Shown: piece after piece, positions 32,571 to 41,730 of the stretch
Numbering within the stretch: the stretch's first letter is position 1
Layout: each line of letters opens with the position of its first letter
The notes under the pieces: generated by a model
What the model was told of the DNA's origin: nothing
The model's database searches: none
What the model saw: only the letters and a program-made list of their open reading frames with translations
Source of the DNA: an uncultured Lachnospiraceae bacterium
GTDB taxonomy: Bacteria; Bacillota; Clostridia; Lachnospirales; Lachnospiraceae
Reading direction: 5' to 3'
DNA: 64,000 bases
NCBI GenBank assembly: GCA_910576975.1
Contig: CAJTJY010000018.1
Location: forward strand, 20,578-84,577
Made by a program: the position numbers and the translations under genes

Positions 32571-34049
32571 TTATTTCTTTTCTATGATAAAGAGAAAGTA
32601 ACATTCTTTGTCATCCATGCCGTACTCTTGCAGTAGCGTAAATTGCTTATGCAGGCGTAGCTGCTTTTTTACATAATTCTTCTCATTCGAGTACACGAAC
32701 ATCCTCCCTTGCCCCTTTAAAAGCTCCTGCGCCTGGTCAAATAGCATCTGATAAATCCTGTCGTGCGCTTCTTTGTCTCTCTTTCCGCGGTCTGGCATAT
32801 TGGTGATGATCTCATCAAAAAGATATTCATGCGTAAACTCTGAAAAATCACGATTAATATAGTAAATCTCTCTGCCTGCAAGCTCTGCGTTCTCTCTTGC
32901 CTTTATGATGGCTTCCCCGAAAATGTCAACCCCGTACAAATACTCAGCCCTGCACACACGGTCCCGCTCAATCAGCATCGTTCCCACCCCGCAAAACGGA
33001 TCCAGGACCTGCGCATTTTCTTTCATATACTGCTTTGCCAGCATCGCAATCAGCGCTGCCTGCTCAGGACGGATGGATGCCGCCACCGTATGCTTGCGGT
33101 AGGAAAACCGCTCGTCCTCGAGCCCTGAAAGCTTGATCAACGGCAAAAACTGCCCTTTGCGGTTCTCCATCAGACGGATTTCCACCTCATAATCTGAGGC
33201 TGAATTTTTCAGCCTGCCTCCTGTCTCCTGTTCCAGCGCAAATGCACATTTCTTGGTAAAAGCGCTGCGCTGTTCCAAGCTTCTTGGACTGTGAAGGCTG
33301 AGGCGAAAATAGAAATCATCTTCTGACTGAAAAGCTTTCTCTAGCAGCAATAACAAATTCGATTCTGCCAAAGCCCTTGCCGCTTCTTTTGGCTCTCCCG
33401 AAATTTGCTTGCTATTCAGCAAAAACAAAAGTTCCCGGTAAGTTCTGATTTCTAACACAGATTTGATACGGCTGGTAATCAAACGCACCCCGCTCTTTAA
33501 AATGGCGCTCTTGCCATCTTTGAGCTGCTTCGCCGTAATATTCTGGTGTTTTTTCCCAGTAGACAAAATAATCTCCCATGTATCATCATAGCCCTGAAAT
33601 CTATGCTTTTTATGAGAAGCCCCCATGTCCACGAGCTTTCGCAAAGCGGCAAGCTCTTCTCTGAAATGTTTTTCCTCTTCCTTTGCAGGCGAAACCTGCT
33701 GAAGTTCTTCCAGACGCTTTTCCAGGCTAGTTCTGCAGGAAGAACAATCAAGGTTCGCCATCGCTTTCAAATACTCGCTCTTTACAAAAAGCTGCTCTTC
33801 TCTCTGATAAGCTTGATACAATAGCGGTACATGTTGATCCTGGTCCAGCCTGCCGAGGGTCATAGCGGCATTTTTACGTACCTTTGGATCTGGATCGTTC
33901 AATAATTCGGTAATCAGGCTAAAATCACCTTGAAGCAAGGCGAGCAACTCAATCCTTGCCTCCTCCTGCTTCAATTCCTGTTTGAGCGCAATCAGGCTTT
34001 TTCTTATATCCTGTCCAGCGCTTATATTTTCAAATAGCTCTTTTATCAT
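32571..34049 (-). CDS. HEAT-repeat protein fused to a Rossmann-fold (UPF0020-like) methyltransferase
   Basis: 492 aa. Residues about 45-115 are HEAT-like repeats (LLNDPDPKVRKNAAMTLGRL). The C-terminal 200 residues form a class I methyltransferase: VLDPFCGVGTMLIERDRV (SAM motif I), YLYGVDIFGEAIIKARENAE (motif II) and DEIITNMPDRGKRDKEAHDR at the motif IV site. RNA-modifying relatives (THUMP/UPF0020, TrmN-like) have NPPY at motif IV; here it is NMPD. It is likely an rRNA or tRNA base methyltransferase with altered catalytic loop. The gene is followed upstream by the amidase with 15 bases between. Confidence 0.75.
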   Translation of the reverse strand: MIKELFENISAGQDIRKSLIALKQELKQEEARIELLALLQGDFSLITELLNDPDPKVRKNAAMTLGRLDQDQHVPLLYQAYQREEQLFVKSEYLKAMANLDCSSCRTSLEKRLEELQQVSPAKEEEKHFREELAALRKLVDMGASHKKHRFQGYDDTWEIILSTGKKHQNITAKQLKDGKSAILKSGVRLITSRIKSVLEIRTYRELLFLLNSKQISGEPKEAARALAESNLLLLLEKAFQSEDDFYFRLSLHSPRSLEQRSAFTKKCAFALEQETGGRLKNSASDYEVEIRLMENRKGQFLPLIKLSGLEDERFSYRKHTVAASIRPEQAALIAMLAKQYMKENAQVLDPFCGVGTMLIERDRVCRAEYLYGVDIFGEAIIKARENAELAGREIYYINRDFSEFTHEYLFDEIITNMPDRGKRDKEAHDRIYQMLFDQAQELLKGQGRMFVYSNEKNYVKKQLRLHKQFTLLQEYGMDDKECYFLFIIEKK

Positions 34050-34064
34050 AAATTCTCCTATAAG

Positions 34065-34859
34065 TCAGGACGCATCCTGCTCTGGCTCTGTGCCATGCTT
34101 ATCGAGGTATTTCTGCACGTCCTTCTTAAAATTCTCCCATGCATCTGCGTTTTCGACATAATACAAAGGGCATTCTTTCCCAGTTACGTCATAATGCCGT
34201 ATTACGTTGTCCACAGGCAGGTTAAACTTGCTACAGAGCCACGCAGTCAATTCCACCAGGGAATCATACGTTTCCTGTGTAAACTGCCCTGTGTCGTCCT
34301 TGTGGCAGCACTCAATGGACAATGTATCCACATTGCGGTCATTCGACGCATAGGAAATCTCCGTGCTTGGAATGCACTGCACGATCTCTCCGTCAATTCC
34401 CACGACAAAATGGCTGCTCGCCTTCGTAGTCTGCTTATCTTTAAGCCCTTCAAAATAGCTGCGGTTCTGTGCCGCCGTAGTCCCTGGATTCGCAGTATAA
34501 TGAACCACGATCCCTTTTACCTTTTTTAGCGCCTCCTGAGGTCTGGAATACGGATTAGGCGTCAGAAGATCCACTTGATAATCTGGCGTTTCTGAGATCA
34601 CTTTCTGTAAAAATCCCGGTTCTTCTTTCTTTTCTTTCTTTGTCTCATGCGCCGTCTGCGTCACGCTCTGAGTCTTCTCTGCCTGAACCTCCTGCGGAGC
34701 CTCCTCCTTATGGAATACTCTGGTTATGATAAACAACACTAAAAGCACTCCGATACAAGTCAACGCACTTCGTTTTACGATCTGGATCGTTCTCTTTTTC
34801 TTCTTACGGCGCCTTCTTTCCATGTATGCCTCGTGCCGCTTTCTCTCTTCAATGCTCAC
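34065..34859 (-). CDS. Membrane-anchored N-acetylmuramoyl-L-alanine amidase (Amidase_2)
   Basis: 264 aa. A very basic N-terminus (YMERRRRKKKKR) is followed by one membrane segment (about 31-47, ALTCIGVLLVLFIITRVF) and a low-complexity spacer. The amidase_2 domain spans about 95-250: VKGIVVHYTANPG with the first zinc His, SSHFVVGIDGEIVQCIPSTE, and NVIRHYDVTGKECPLYY with the second His and Cys. It cleaves the amide between MurNAc and L-Ala outside the membrane. It is a cell-wall remodelling enzyme or prophage-derived lysin; no other phage genes are near. Confidence 0.9.
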   Translation of the reverse strand: MSIEERKRHEAYMERRRRKKKKRTIQIVKRSALTCIGVLLVLFIITRVFHKEEAPQEVQAEKTQSVTQTAHETKKEKKEEPGFLQKVISETPDYQVDLLTPNPYSRPQEALKKVKGIVVHYTANPGTTAAQNRSYFEGLKDKQTTKASSHFVVGIDGEIVQCIPSTEISYASNDRNVDTLSIECCHKDDTGQFTQETYDSLVELTAWLCSKFNLPVDNVIRHYDVTGKECPLYYVENADAWENFKKDVQKYLDKHGTEPEQDAS

Positions 34860-34928
34860 TGTAATCTCTCCGTTCTCTAATGGCTAATTTCCATCTGCAG
34901 CTAATTTTCCACATATGCCTGATCTTTG

Positions 34929-34993
34929 AACGCATACCTTATGAAATGGTCAAATGACCATAATGGGACGCCTCAGAGAGTATGCGTTTTTAT
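34929..34993. repeat. Intergenic hairpin downstream of hemL
   Basis: AACGCATAC (34929-34937) pairs with GTATGCGTT (34980-34988); an inner stem TGGTCA-AATGACCA lies between. The T-run follows on the plus strand, which carries no gene here. It may be the end of the tetrapyrrole operon. Otherwise I see nothing in 34860-35103. Confidence 0.5.
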
Positions 34994-35103
34994 CAAACGG
35001 CGATACCTGGGTTCTGTTACAGTATACACCCTTTTTCTCTAAAAGAAATTAAAAATCTTTAAATTTTTTGTAAGAAAAAAGTAAGTATGGCGCCATGATG
35101 CTT

Positions 35104-36387
35104 TTAACTAGATGATTGCAAATATCGCTCCATGCATTGCAACGTTTTTTCCAGCATTTCCCTGGTATGCGCCAACGAGAGAAACATCGCCTCAAACTGT
35201 GCCGGAGCAAGATAGAATCCCTGATTGATCATATAATTGCAATAATCTGCATATTTCTTTGTATCAGAGGTCTTGGCGCTTTCATAATCTGAGACTTTTT
35301 GTTGCGTAAAAAACAGGCATCCAAGGGAGCCGACATGATTTACCTGGCACGGCAGTCGATGTTCTTGTATCAATTGCTGCATCTGTCCATAAAACCAGTC
35401 GCCCATCTGATTCAATTCCTGATAATGCTCTGGATGATCTTTCAACAAGGCGAGCTGCGTCATGCCTGCGGCAAGGGCAACCGGATTTCCACTCAAGGTG
35501 CCCGCTTGATAGACGCCGCCCAAAGGAGCCACCAGTTCCATAATCTCTCTTCTGCCGCCATACGCCCCCACAGGCATTCCTGCGCCAATAATTTTTCCCA
35601 GCGTAGTAAGATCTGGCACAACGCCATAGTAGCCCTGGGCGCCCGAGGGACCCAGCCGGAATCCCGTAATCACTTCATCAAAAATCAGCAACGCATCGTA
35701 TGTGTCGCAGATTTGACGAAGGCCTTCCAAAAATCCTGGAACTGGCTCCACCACCCCCATATTTGCAGCCACAGGCTCTACAATCACTGCGGCAATCTCT
35801 TCCCCGCAGCGTTGAAAATGCTCTCTGACGCTTTCCAAATCATTGTATTTGGCTATAAGCGTGTCTTTGGCGCATCCTGCCGGCACGCCCAAGCTGTCGG
35901 GAACCCCTGCAGTCATTGCGCCAGATCCTGCCTGCACCAGGAGCCCGTCGCAATGCCCATGGTAACAACCTGAAAATTTGACAATTTTATCCCTTTTCGT
36001 ATAGCCTCTCGCCGCACGGATGGCGCTCATCACTGCCTCCGTCCCAGAATTCACCATGCGTACCATTTCCACAGAAGGCATCATTTCGCACACTAGCTTT
36101 GCCATATCCACCTCTATCGCCGTGGCAGCTCCAAAGCTTAACCCCTTTTGACATGCCTCCACCACGCTGTCCGTCACAGCCTTGTGACTGTGTCCCAAGA
36201 TCATCGGTCCCCAGGAACCCACGAAGTCAATATAGCTTCTGCCGTCCTCGTCATAGAGATAAGCCCCTTTTGCATGTGAAATAAATCTTGGCGTGCTTCC
36301 TATGGAGCCAAACGCCCGCACAGGAGAATTCACTCCTCCTGGAATATGCTTTACCGCTTCCTGAAATAAATGTTCTGACCTTGTCAT
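35104..36387 (-). CDS. hemL: Glutamate-1-semialdehyde 2,1-aminomutase
   Basis: 427 aa PLP enzyme giving 5-aminolevulinate from glutamate semialdehyde, the last C5-pathway step. HIPGGVNSPVRAFGSIG at the N-terminus, FIDFVGSWGPMILGH, YHGHCDGLLVQAGSGA, LIFDEVITGFR with the PLP-binding Asp, and TLGKIIGAGMPVGAYGG with the PLP Lys. The start at 36387 fits; a frame to 36411 is weaker. It is the last gene of the tetrapyrrole/B12 operon. Confidence 0.97.
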   Translation of the reverse strand: MTRSEHLFQEAVKHIPGGVNSPVRAFGSIGSTPRFISHAKGAYLYDEDGRSYIDFVGSWGPMILGHSHKAVTDSVVEACQKGLSFGAATAIEVDMAKLVCEMMPSVEMVRMVNSGTEAVMSAIRAARGYTKRDKIVKFSGCYHGHCDGLLVQAGSGAMTAGVPDSLGVPAGCAKDTLIAKYNDLESVREHFQRCGEEIAAVIVEPVAANMGVVEPVPGFLEGLRQICDTYDALLIFDEVITGFRLGPSGAQGYYGVVPDLTTLGKIIGAGMPVGAYGGRREIMELVAPLGGVYQAGTLSGNPVALAAGMTQLALLKDHPEHYQELNQMGDWFYGQMQQLIQEHRLPCQVNHVGSLGCLFFTQQKVSDYESAKTSDTKKYADYCNYMINQGFYLAPAQFEAMFLSLAHTREMLEKTLQCMERYLQSSS

Positions 36388-36424
36388 CTCTTTTTCCTCT
36401 CTGCCGCTCATGCCAAAGCACGCC

Positions 36425-37408
36425 TTAGCCTATGATTCCCTGATCGATGCATTTTGCAAGCTCTTTGGCAAAATAAGTAATATAAATATCTGTTCCCGCG
36501 CGAAACGCGCTTACTGCCATCTCACACATGACGCCGGCCTCATCGATCCACCCTGCCCGCGCCGCCGCCTTTGCCATGGCATACTCTCCGCTGACAGAGT
36601 AGGCGGCCACCGGGACATTCGTGTGATCTTTGACTTCACGGATCAAGTCCCCATACGCCATGGCAGGCTTTACCATCACGATATCCGCCCCTTCTTTTAC
36701 ATCTAAGAGCGCTTCCTTCAACGCCTCCCTGCGGTTATGGTAATCCATTTGATAAGATTTCCGGTCCCCAAACAAAGGCGCAGAACTTGCCGCTTCCCGA
36801 AAAGGACCGTAAAAAGAGGATGCAAACTTCACGGCATAGGACATGACAGGCGTTTCTTCATATCCATGAGCATCCAGCTTATTTCGGATGGCAGCAACCC
36901 GCCCGTCCATCATGTCAGACGGCGCTACCATGTCCGCCCCTGCCTGCACTTGCGAAAGCGCCGTCTCTGCCAGCAATTCCAGTGTCTTGTCATTGTCGAC
37001 TTCTTTGCCGCGCAAAACGCCGCAGTGTCCATGGGAAGTATATTCGCACATGCAGACATCCCCGATAAGATACAAATCCGGGCAGGACTTTTCTGCCTGG
37101 CGAAACGCCCGCTGCACAATGCCGTCCCTGGCGTATGCGCCGCTTCCGACCTCGTCTTTGTGCGCCGGAATTCCAAAAAGCAGGACAGAGGACACTCCAG
37201 CGTCCATAAGCTCTGTCAGCTTTTCTTCCATACGATCGACGCTGTAACGATACTGCCCTGGCAGAGAAGAAATCTCTTCTTTGACATTATTTCCCTCTGT
37301 CACAAACAATGGGTATGCCAGAGAAGATTTATCTATTCTAGTCTCCCGCACCATTTTTCTCAGTACTGCGGTTTTACGAAGCCTCCGCGGCCTGTTTTTC
37401 AACTCCAT
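36425..37408 (-). CDS. hemB: Porphobilinogen synthase
   Basis: 327 aa. It condenses two 5-aminolevulinate molecules. Catalytic lysines lie in SYAVKFASSFYGPFRE and DIVMVKPAMAYGD. The metal site segment (CMCEYTSHGHCGVLRGKEVD) has the Cys ligands of a zinc-dependent enzyme. It starts two bases before cobA-hemD ends, so the two are translationally linked. Confidence 0.97.
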   Translation of the reverse strand: MELKNRPRRLRKTAVLRKMVRETRIDKSSLAYPLFVTEGNNVKEEISSLPGQYRYSVDRMEEKLTELMDAGVSSVLLFGIPAHKDEVGSGAYARDGIVQRAFRQAEKSCPDLYLIGDVCMCEYTSHGHCGVLRGKEVDNDKTLELLAETALSQVQAGADMVAPSDMMDGRVAAIRNKLDAHGYEETPVMSYAVKFASSFYGPFREAASSAPLFGDRKSYQMDYHNRREALKEALLDVKEGADIVMVKPAMAYGDLIREVKDHTNVPVAAYSVSGEYAMAKAAARAGWIDEAGVMCEMAVSAFRAGTDIYITYFAKELAKCIDQGIIG

Positions 37409-37410
37409 CC

Positions 37411-38958
37411 CTATCTGCCTCCTTCTGTGTCAACGGCTCTTTCCTGCCAGGCAGGCTCCTTGGCAGCCTTTAGGCACGCTTCCACCAGATGGTCCAGCGT
37501 AGCTTTTTCTGCCATCACCGTCCGCATTCCCAGCGCTTCTGCCGCTTTTTGCGTCTGTGCGCCAATACATACGGCATGTACGAGGTCAAATGCCAACCCT
37601 GGCAAAGCCGCGGCAAATCCATGCACCGTCGAAGCGCTGGTAAATATCGCCAGATCAATTGCGCCTCTTTCTATCTGCCCCTTTACATCAATGATCGGAC
37701 TGGGATTTTCATAGACAATCCGGTAAATGGGCAGCTCTGTGATTTGCGCCTGCGTTCTTTTTTTAATCTCCTCTGTCAGCTCTGGCGTCCCCTGTTCTGC
37801 TCTGGGAATAAGAATACGTTCCCCCATCTTTAAGGTCTCTCCCAGCAATATCCCCAAATGCCTTCCATCATAGACGTCTGGCATAAGAGCACACAAAAGA
37901 CCTTTTTCCTCTAACGCTTTTTTAGTTCCTGGTCCAATGGCTGCAAGCTGCGCGCTTCCAAGAGCACGGATATCCTGTCTCCTGCGTTTAAGCTCGTCAA
38001 AGAACAAATCCACGCCTGCCGGAGAGGTAAACGCCATATAATGATAACCAGAAAGCCTCTGCAATTCTTTCTCCAGCCCGTGATTCTCTTGCAACCGTTC
38101 TATACGGATCGCTGGAAGCTCCAACACCTCCGCCCCCATGCTGCGCAGCCTGCCGCTCAAGGTTCCACTGCGTTCCTTTGGCCTTGTCACCAGGATTTTC
38201 TTTGCGAACAGCGGCTGTTTTTCATACCACTGCAGCTCATTTCCCAGTGCACAGACGTTTCCCACGATCAATACTGCTGGAGTTTGTACCTTTTTCTTCC
38301 TGATCACGTCAGGCAGATTGCCTAGATCTGAATTAATTTTTTTCTGTGCCGCGCCTGTTCCTTGCTGCACCACTGCCACAGGCATCTTTGACTCCATCCC
38401 GGCAGCAAGCAAGCCCTGACAGATATCAGATATTGCAAAAACGCTCATAAGAAATACCAAGGTCCCTTTCAGCCGCACCAACGCCTCATAATCAAGCTGC
38501 AGCCTTTCTCCCTCTTTCTTATGCCCCGTAATCACATGTACGGAAGAGGCAAGCTCCCGATGGGTAACCGGAATTCCGCCATATGCAGGCACTGCAAACG
38601 CTGACGTGACGCCTGGCACAACCTCAAAGGGAACGCCATGCCTTGCCAAAAGCTGCAATTCCTCCCCTCCTCTTCCAAAGAGGAAAGGATCTCCGCCTTT
38701 TAAGCGCACCACTCGTTTTCCTTGCAATGCCTGTTCCAACAAAAGCTCATTAATTTGTTGCTGCGCCATCGTATGACTGCCAGCACGCTTGCCTACGTCA
38801 ATGGCCTCTGACTCTCTGGGGATCAAACGCAAAATCCCTTCTCCCACCAGCCGGTCGTATACCACCACTTCTGCCTGTTCCAAAATCTCTCTGCCTTTTA
38901 TTGTCAATAATCCCAAGTCTCCGGGACCAGCTCCTACCAGCCATACTTTTCCTGCCAT
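37411..38958 (-). CDS. cobA-hemD: Uroporphyrinogen-III methyltransferase / uroporphyrinogen-III synthase fusion
   Basis: 515 aa. Residues 1-240 are SAM-dependent SUMT (CobA): VWLVGAGPGDLGLLTIKGRE, VRLKGGDPFLFGRGGEE and VPAYGGIPVTHRELASS. It methylates uroporphyrinogen III to precorrin-2. Residues about 255-510 are a HemD synthase (VTRPKERSGTLSGRLR, FTSPAGVDLFF, IFTSASTVHGF). The fusion is common in clostridia and keeps flux toward corrins and sirohaem. The ATG at 38958 overlaps the stop of the TetM-like gene in TGATG. Confidence 0.95.
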   Translation of the reverse strand: MAGKVWLVGAGPGDLGLLTIKGREILEQAEVVVYDRLVGEGILRLIPRESEAIDVGKRAGSHTMAQQQINELLLEQALQGKRVVRLKGGDPFLFGRGGEELQLLARHGVPFEVVPGVTSAFAVPAYGGIPVTHRELASSVHVITGHKKEGERLQLDYEALVRLKGTLVFLMSVFAISDICQGLLAAGMESKMPVAVVQQGTGAAQKKINSDLGNLPDVIRKKKVQTPAVLIVGNVCALGNELQWYEKQPLFAKKILVTRPKERSGTLSGRLRSMGAEVLELPAIRIERLQENHGLEKELQRLSGYHYMAFTSPAGVDLFFDELKRRRQDIRALGSAQLAAIGPGTKKALEEKGLLCALMPDVYDGRHLGILLGETLKMGERILIPRAEQGTPELTEEIKKRTQAQITELPIYRIVYENPSPIIDVKGQIERGAIDLAIFTSASTVHGFAAALPGLAFDLVHAVCIGAQTQKAAEALGMRTVMAEKATLDHLVEACLKAAKEPAWQERAVDTEGGR

Positions 38959-41642
38959 CAAACGATGCTTCCTTTCATTTCTTTTGGCATCGACTCTCCT
39001 AGGAATGTCTTGCCTTTCCCCTGTCCTTGCAAGAATCTTTCTTTCGCTTCTTGTTGCAGGTCAAGGATTTCCTGTTGCAATTCACGGGCGGAAATCAATC
39101 CACAGCCCTGCCCGCGGATAATGATCTGCTCTAAGCCATCAGAGGTTGCCACTGTCACCCGGTATTCCTTGGCATGTTGATGGGCAAATTTCTCAATATA
39201 CTGGTCTGCAGTTTCCGCCTCTTTGGTAAAGACCACGTGGATGTTATGATAATCCAGAACCTCCTCCTTGCGCTGCTGCACACGGTAAGCGTCAAAAACC
39301 ACGATCAGGTGAGCGCCCCGCATCCCTTGGTAATTGCACATGATATCCAAAAGCCTGCCTCTTGCACTGTCAATATTGAGCTCTGCCAGCTCCTTTAATT
39401 CCTGCCATGCAAAAATAATATTATAACCATCGACCAGAAAATATTCCTCTTTTTTATCCGGCATCCGAAAGGAACGAGTCGTAGGCGATACAGGCACACT
39501 TCCTTTTGCACTCTTTCTGTTCCAGCTTTTTCTGGCTTTCTTGGCGTCTTTCCTGTTCGCTCCTGACGTCCGCGAGAGAATAGCTTCTACCTCGTCCTCC
39601 CCAATCCAGGCTTCCTCCTGCCAGTCATCCTCTTCTTTCATTGCAGAAAGAGCTTGAATCTCAATATCCTCTGCCTGTTCCAAAATCTTGCGTACCCAAG
39701 GCGGCGTTTCCAGATGCATATATTCTTTGACCTGATGCCATTTTACCACAAAGCCAGCTCCATGGGCGCAAAATACCGAATCCGCAGCATTCTCCAAATC
39801 CCTCTCTGGATCATAGCCGCACTGCGCCATTACTTCTTGCGTATTGTGGCAGGGCCAATATCCTTTTAGGGTGCAAGTTAAGATCCCGTTCCCCCTGGCA
39901 TACTGGGTCACTTCCCGCTGATAGTCTCTCATTCTGGAAGCTGGAGCCTCTCCCACGAAGACCGCCATGCCACCCAGAAGCTGAGGCGCTTCAAAGGCTC
40001 CATGCATCCGTTCTATATCGGTCATCGCCCGCCCCACCATTTGTTCTGGCACCTCGAGCCGAAACGCATAAATTGGCTCTAACAGTATGGATTCCGCTTC
40101 CATTAGCCCCTGACGCAGCGCCCGGTAAGTCGCCTGTCTGAAATCTCCGCCCTCTGTATGTTTCAAATGCGCACGTCCCGCTGTCAAAGTAATCTTCATA
40201 TCCGTGATCGGCGCTCCGGTCAGCACCCCCTTATGTTCCTTTTCCTGCAAATGCGTCAATACCAGACGCTGCCAGTTGCGGTCGAGCATGTCCTCGCTGC
40301 AGGCTGTCTCAAACTTTAACCCGCTGCCTGGCTCTCCTGGTTCCAGCAACAGATGCGTTTCCGCATAATGCCTAAGAGGCTCATAGTGCCCAACTCCTTC
40401 TGCTGGCGCAGCGATCGTCTCCTTATAGAGGATCTTTCCCGGCCCAAAAGACACTTCTACAGCAAAGCGTTCCAATATCAGGCTCTTTAAAATTTCCAAC
40501 TGCACTTCGCCCATCACCTGAACCCGGATTTCCTGCAGTTTTTCATCCCAGACAACATGAAGCTCTGGCTCTTCCTCCTGGATTGTGAAAAGATTTTCCA
40601 CCATTTTTGCCATGTCGCAACTTTCCGGAAGCAAAACCTGGCTAGTCATCACAGGAAGCAAGACCGGAAGCGGAGAATCCTCTGTAACGCCCATGCCCTG
40701 CCCAGGATATGTGTTCTGCAGCCCTGTCAGAGCACAGATGCTTCCAGCAGCCGTTTCTGGCACAGTCTCAAATTTATCACCAGAATAAATGCGGATCTGA
40801 TTTACCTTTTCCTGGCTTCCTGTCGGGGAGCTTTTCACTTTGAGGCTGCCCCCTGTGACCTTTACATGCGTCAGCCTGTTTCCCTGGTTATCCCGGGTAA
40901 TTTTAAAAACTTTTGCGCCAAAGGCTTCTGATCTTTGGATAAAAATCGTATACATCTCGATCGCCTCGAGCAGCTCTTTGACGCCAATCTGTTTCAGCGC
41001 CGCCCCAAAAAAACAGGGAAACATCTTTCTCTGCCAAATCAGCTCCTTGATCTGTCCTAGCGTGACCTCGCCATGCTCTAAATAATATTCCAGCACATCC
41101 TCTTGGCACATGCTCACGTTTTCCTGAAATTCTTGGCTCTTTGTCTCTGTAAAGTCGAGACAGTTTTCTTCCAGTTTTTCTTTCAATTCTTTCAGCAATC
41201 CCTCCCGGCTGGCGCCTGGCTGGTCCATCTTATTGATAAAGAGAATTACTGGAATTTGATACTTTTCCAAAAGCTTCCATAGCGTACGGGTATGCCCCTG
41301 AACGCCGTCTGAGGCGCTAATCACTAAAATGGCATAATCAAGTACCTGCAACGTCCGTTCCATCTCTGCGGAAAAATCCACATGCCCCGGGGTATCTAGC
41401 AAGGTCACCACGGTATGCGCTAGCTTTAGTACCGCCTGCTTCGAAAAAATGGTGATTCCTCTTGCCCGTTCCAGCTCATTGGTATCTAAAAAAGCATCCT
41501 GGTTATCCACTCTTCCAAAACTGCGAATCGTGCCGCTGCTATATAATAACGCCTCTGAGAGCGTAGTTTTCCCTGCGTCTACATGAGCCAATATTCCGAC
41601 GCATATCTGTTTTACCGGCTTAATTTCTGATAAATGATCCAT
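38958..41642 (-). CDS. TetM-like translation GTPase fused to a Rae1/YacP-like NYN nuclease domain
   Basis: 894 aa. Residues 1-640 follow elongation factor G and the TetM/TetO ribosome-protection group: P-loop AHVDAGKTTLSE (19-30), RARGITIF switch, LDTPGHVDF and FINKMDQPGA, then domains II-V. From residue 732 to the end is an NYN/PIN-like nuclease: YFLVDGYNIIFAWQELKEL, LIVVFDAYRV, TKEAETADQYIEKFA and VTVATSDGLEQIIIRGQG, matching B. subtilis Rae1/YacP, which cuts mRNA in the ribosomal A site. It lies inside a B12/tetrapyrrole operon. Tetracycline resistance is not implied. The fusion is certain; its job is inferred to be acting on stalled ribosomes. Confidence 0.88.
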   Translation of the reverse strand: MDHLSEIKPVKQICVGILAHVDAGKTTLSEALLYSSGTIRSFGRVDNQDAFLDTNELERARGITIFSKQAVLKLAHTVVTLLDTPGHVDFSAEMERTLQVLDYAILVISASDGVQGHTRTLWKLLEKYQIPVILFINKMDQPGASREGLLKELKEKLEENCLDFTETKSQEFQENVSMCQEDVLEYYLEHGEVTLGQIKELIWQRKMFPCFFGAALKQIGVKELLEAIEMYTIFIQRSEAFGAKVFKITRDNQGNRLTHVKVTGGSLKVKSSPTGSQEKVNQIRIYSGDKFETVPETAAGSICALTGLQNTYPGQGMGVTEDSPLPVLLPVMTSQVLLPESCDMAKMVENLFTIQEEEPELHVVWDEKLQEIRVQVMGEVQLEILKSLILERFAVEVSFGPGKILYKETIAAPAEGVGHYEPLRHYAETHLLLEPGEPGSGLKFETACSEDMLDRNWQRLVLTHLQEKEHKGVLTGAPITDMKITLTAGRAHLKHTEGGDFRQATYRALRQGLMEAESILLEPIYAFRLEVPEQMVGRAMTDIERMHGAFEAPQLLGGMAVFVGEAPASRMRDYQREVTQYARGNGILTCTLKGYWPCHNTQEVMAQCGYDPERDLENAADSVFCAHGAGFVVKWHQVKEYMHLETPPWVRKILEQAEDIEIQALSAMKEEDDWQEEAWIGEDEVEAILSRTSGANRKDAKKARKSWNRKSAKGSVPVSPTTRSFRMPDKKEEYFLVDGYNIIFAWQELKELAELNIDSARGRLLDIMCNYQGMRGAHLIVVFDAYRVQQRKEEVLDYHNIHVVFTKEAETADQYIEKFAHQHAKEYRVTVATSDGLEQIIIRGQGCGLISARELQQEILDLQQEAKERFLQGQGKGKTFLGESMPKEMKGSIV

Positions 41643-41730
41643 AGAAAAAGCCCCTTTCCGTTTTGATCACCGACTTTTATAATATCATAAAGCCATGCGT
41701 TCGTCGATAAGCTTTTCCGTTTCCAGGCGC

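Noticed and set aside
38958..41642. Tetracycline resistance gene
   Set aside because: The EF-G-like part is TetM-like, but it is chromosomal, sits in a biosynthetic operon and carries a nuclease domain. Resistance cannot be claimed from sequence.
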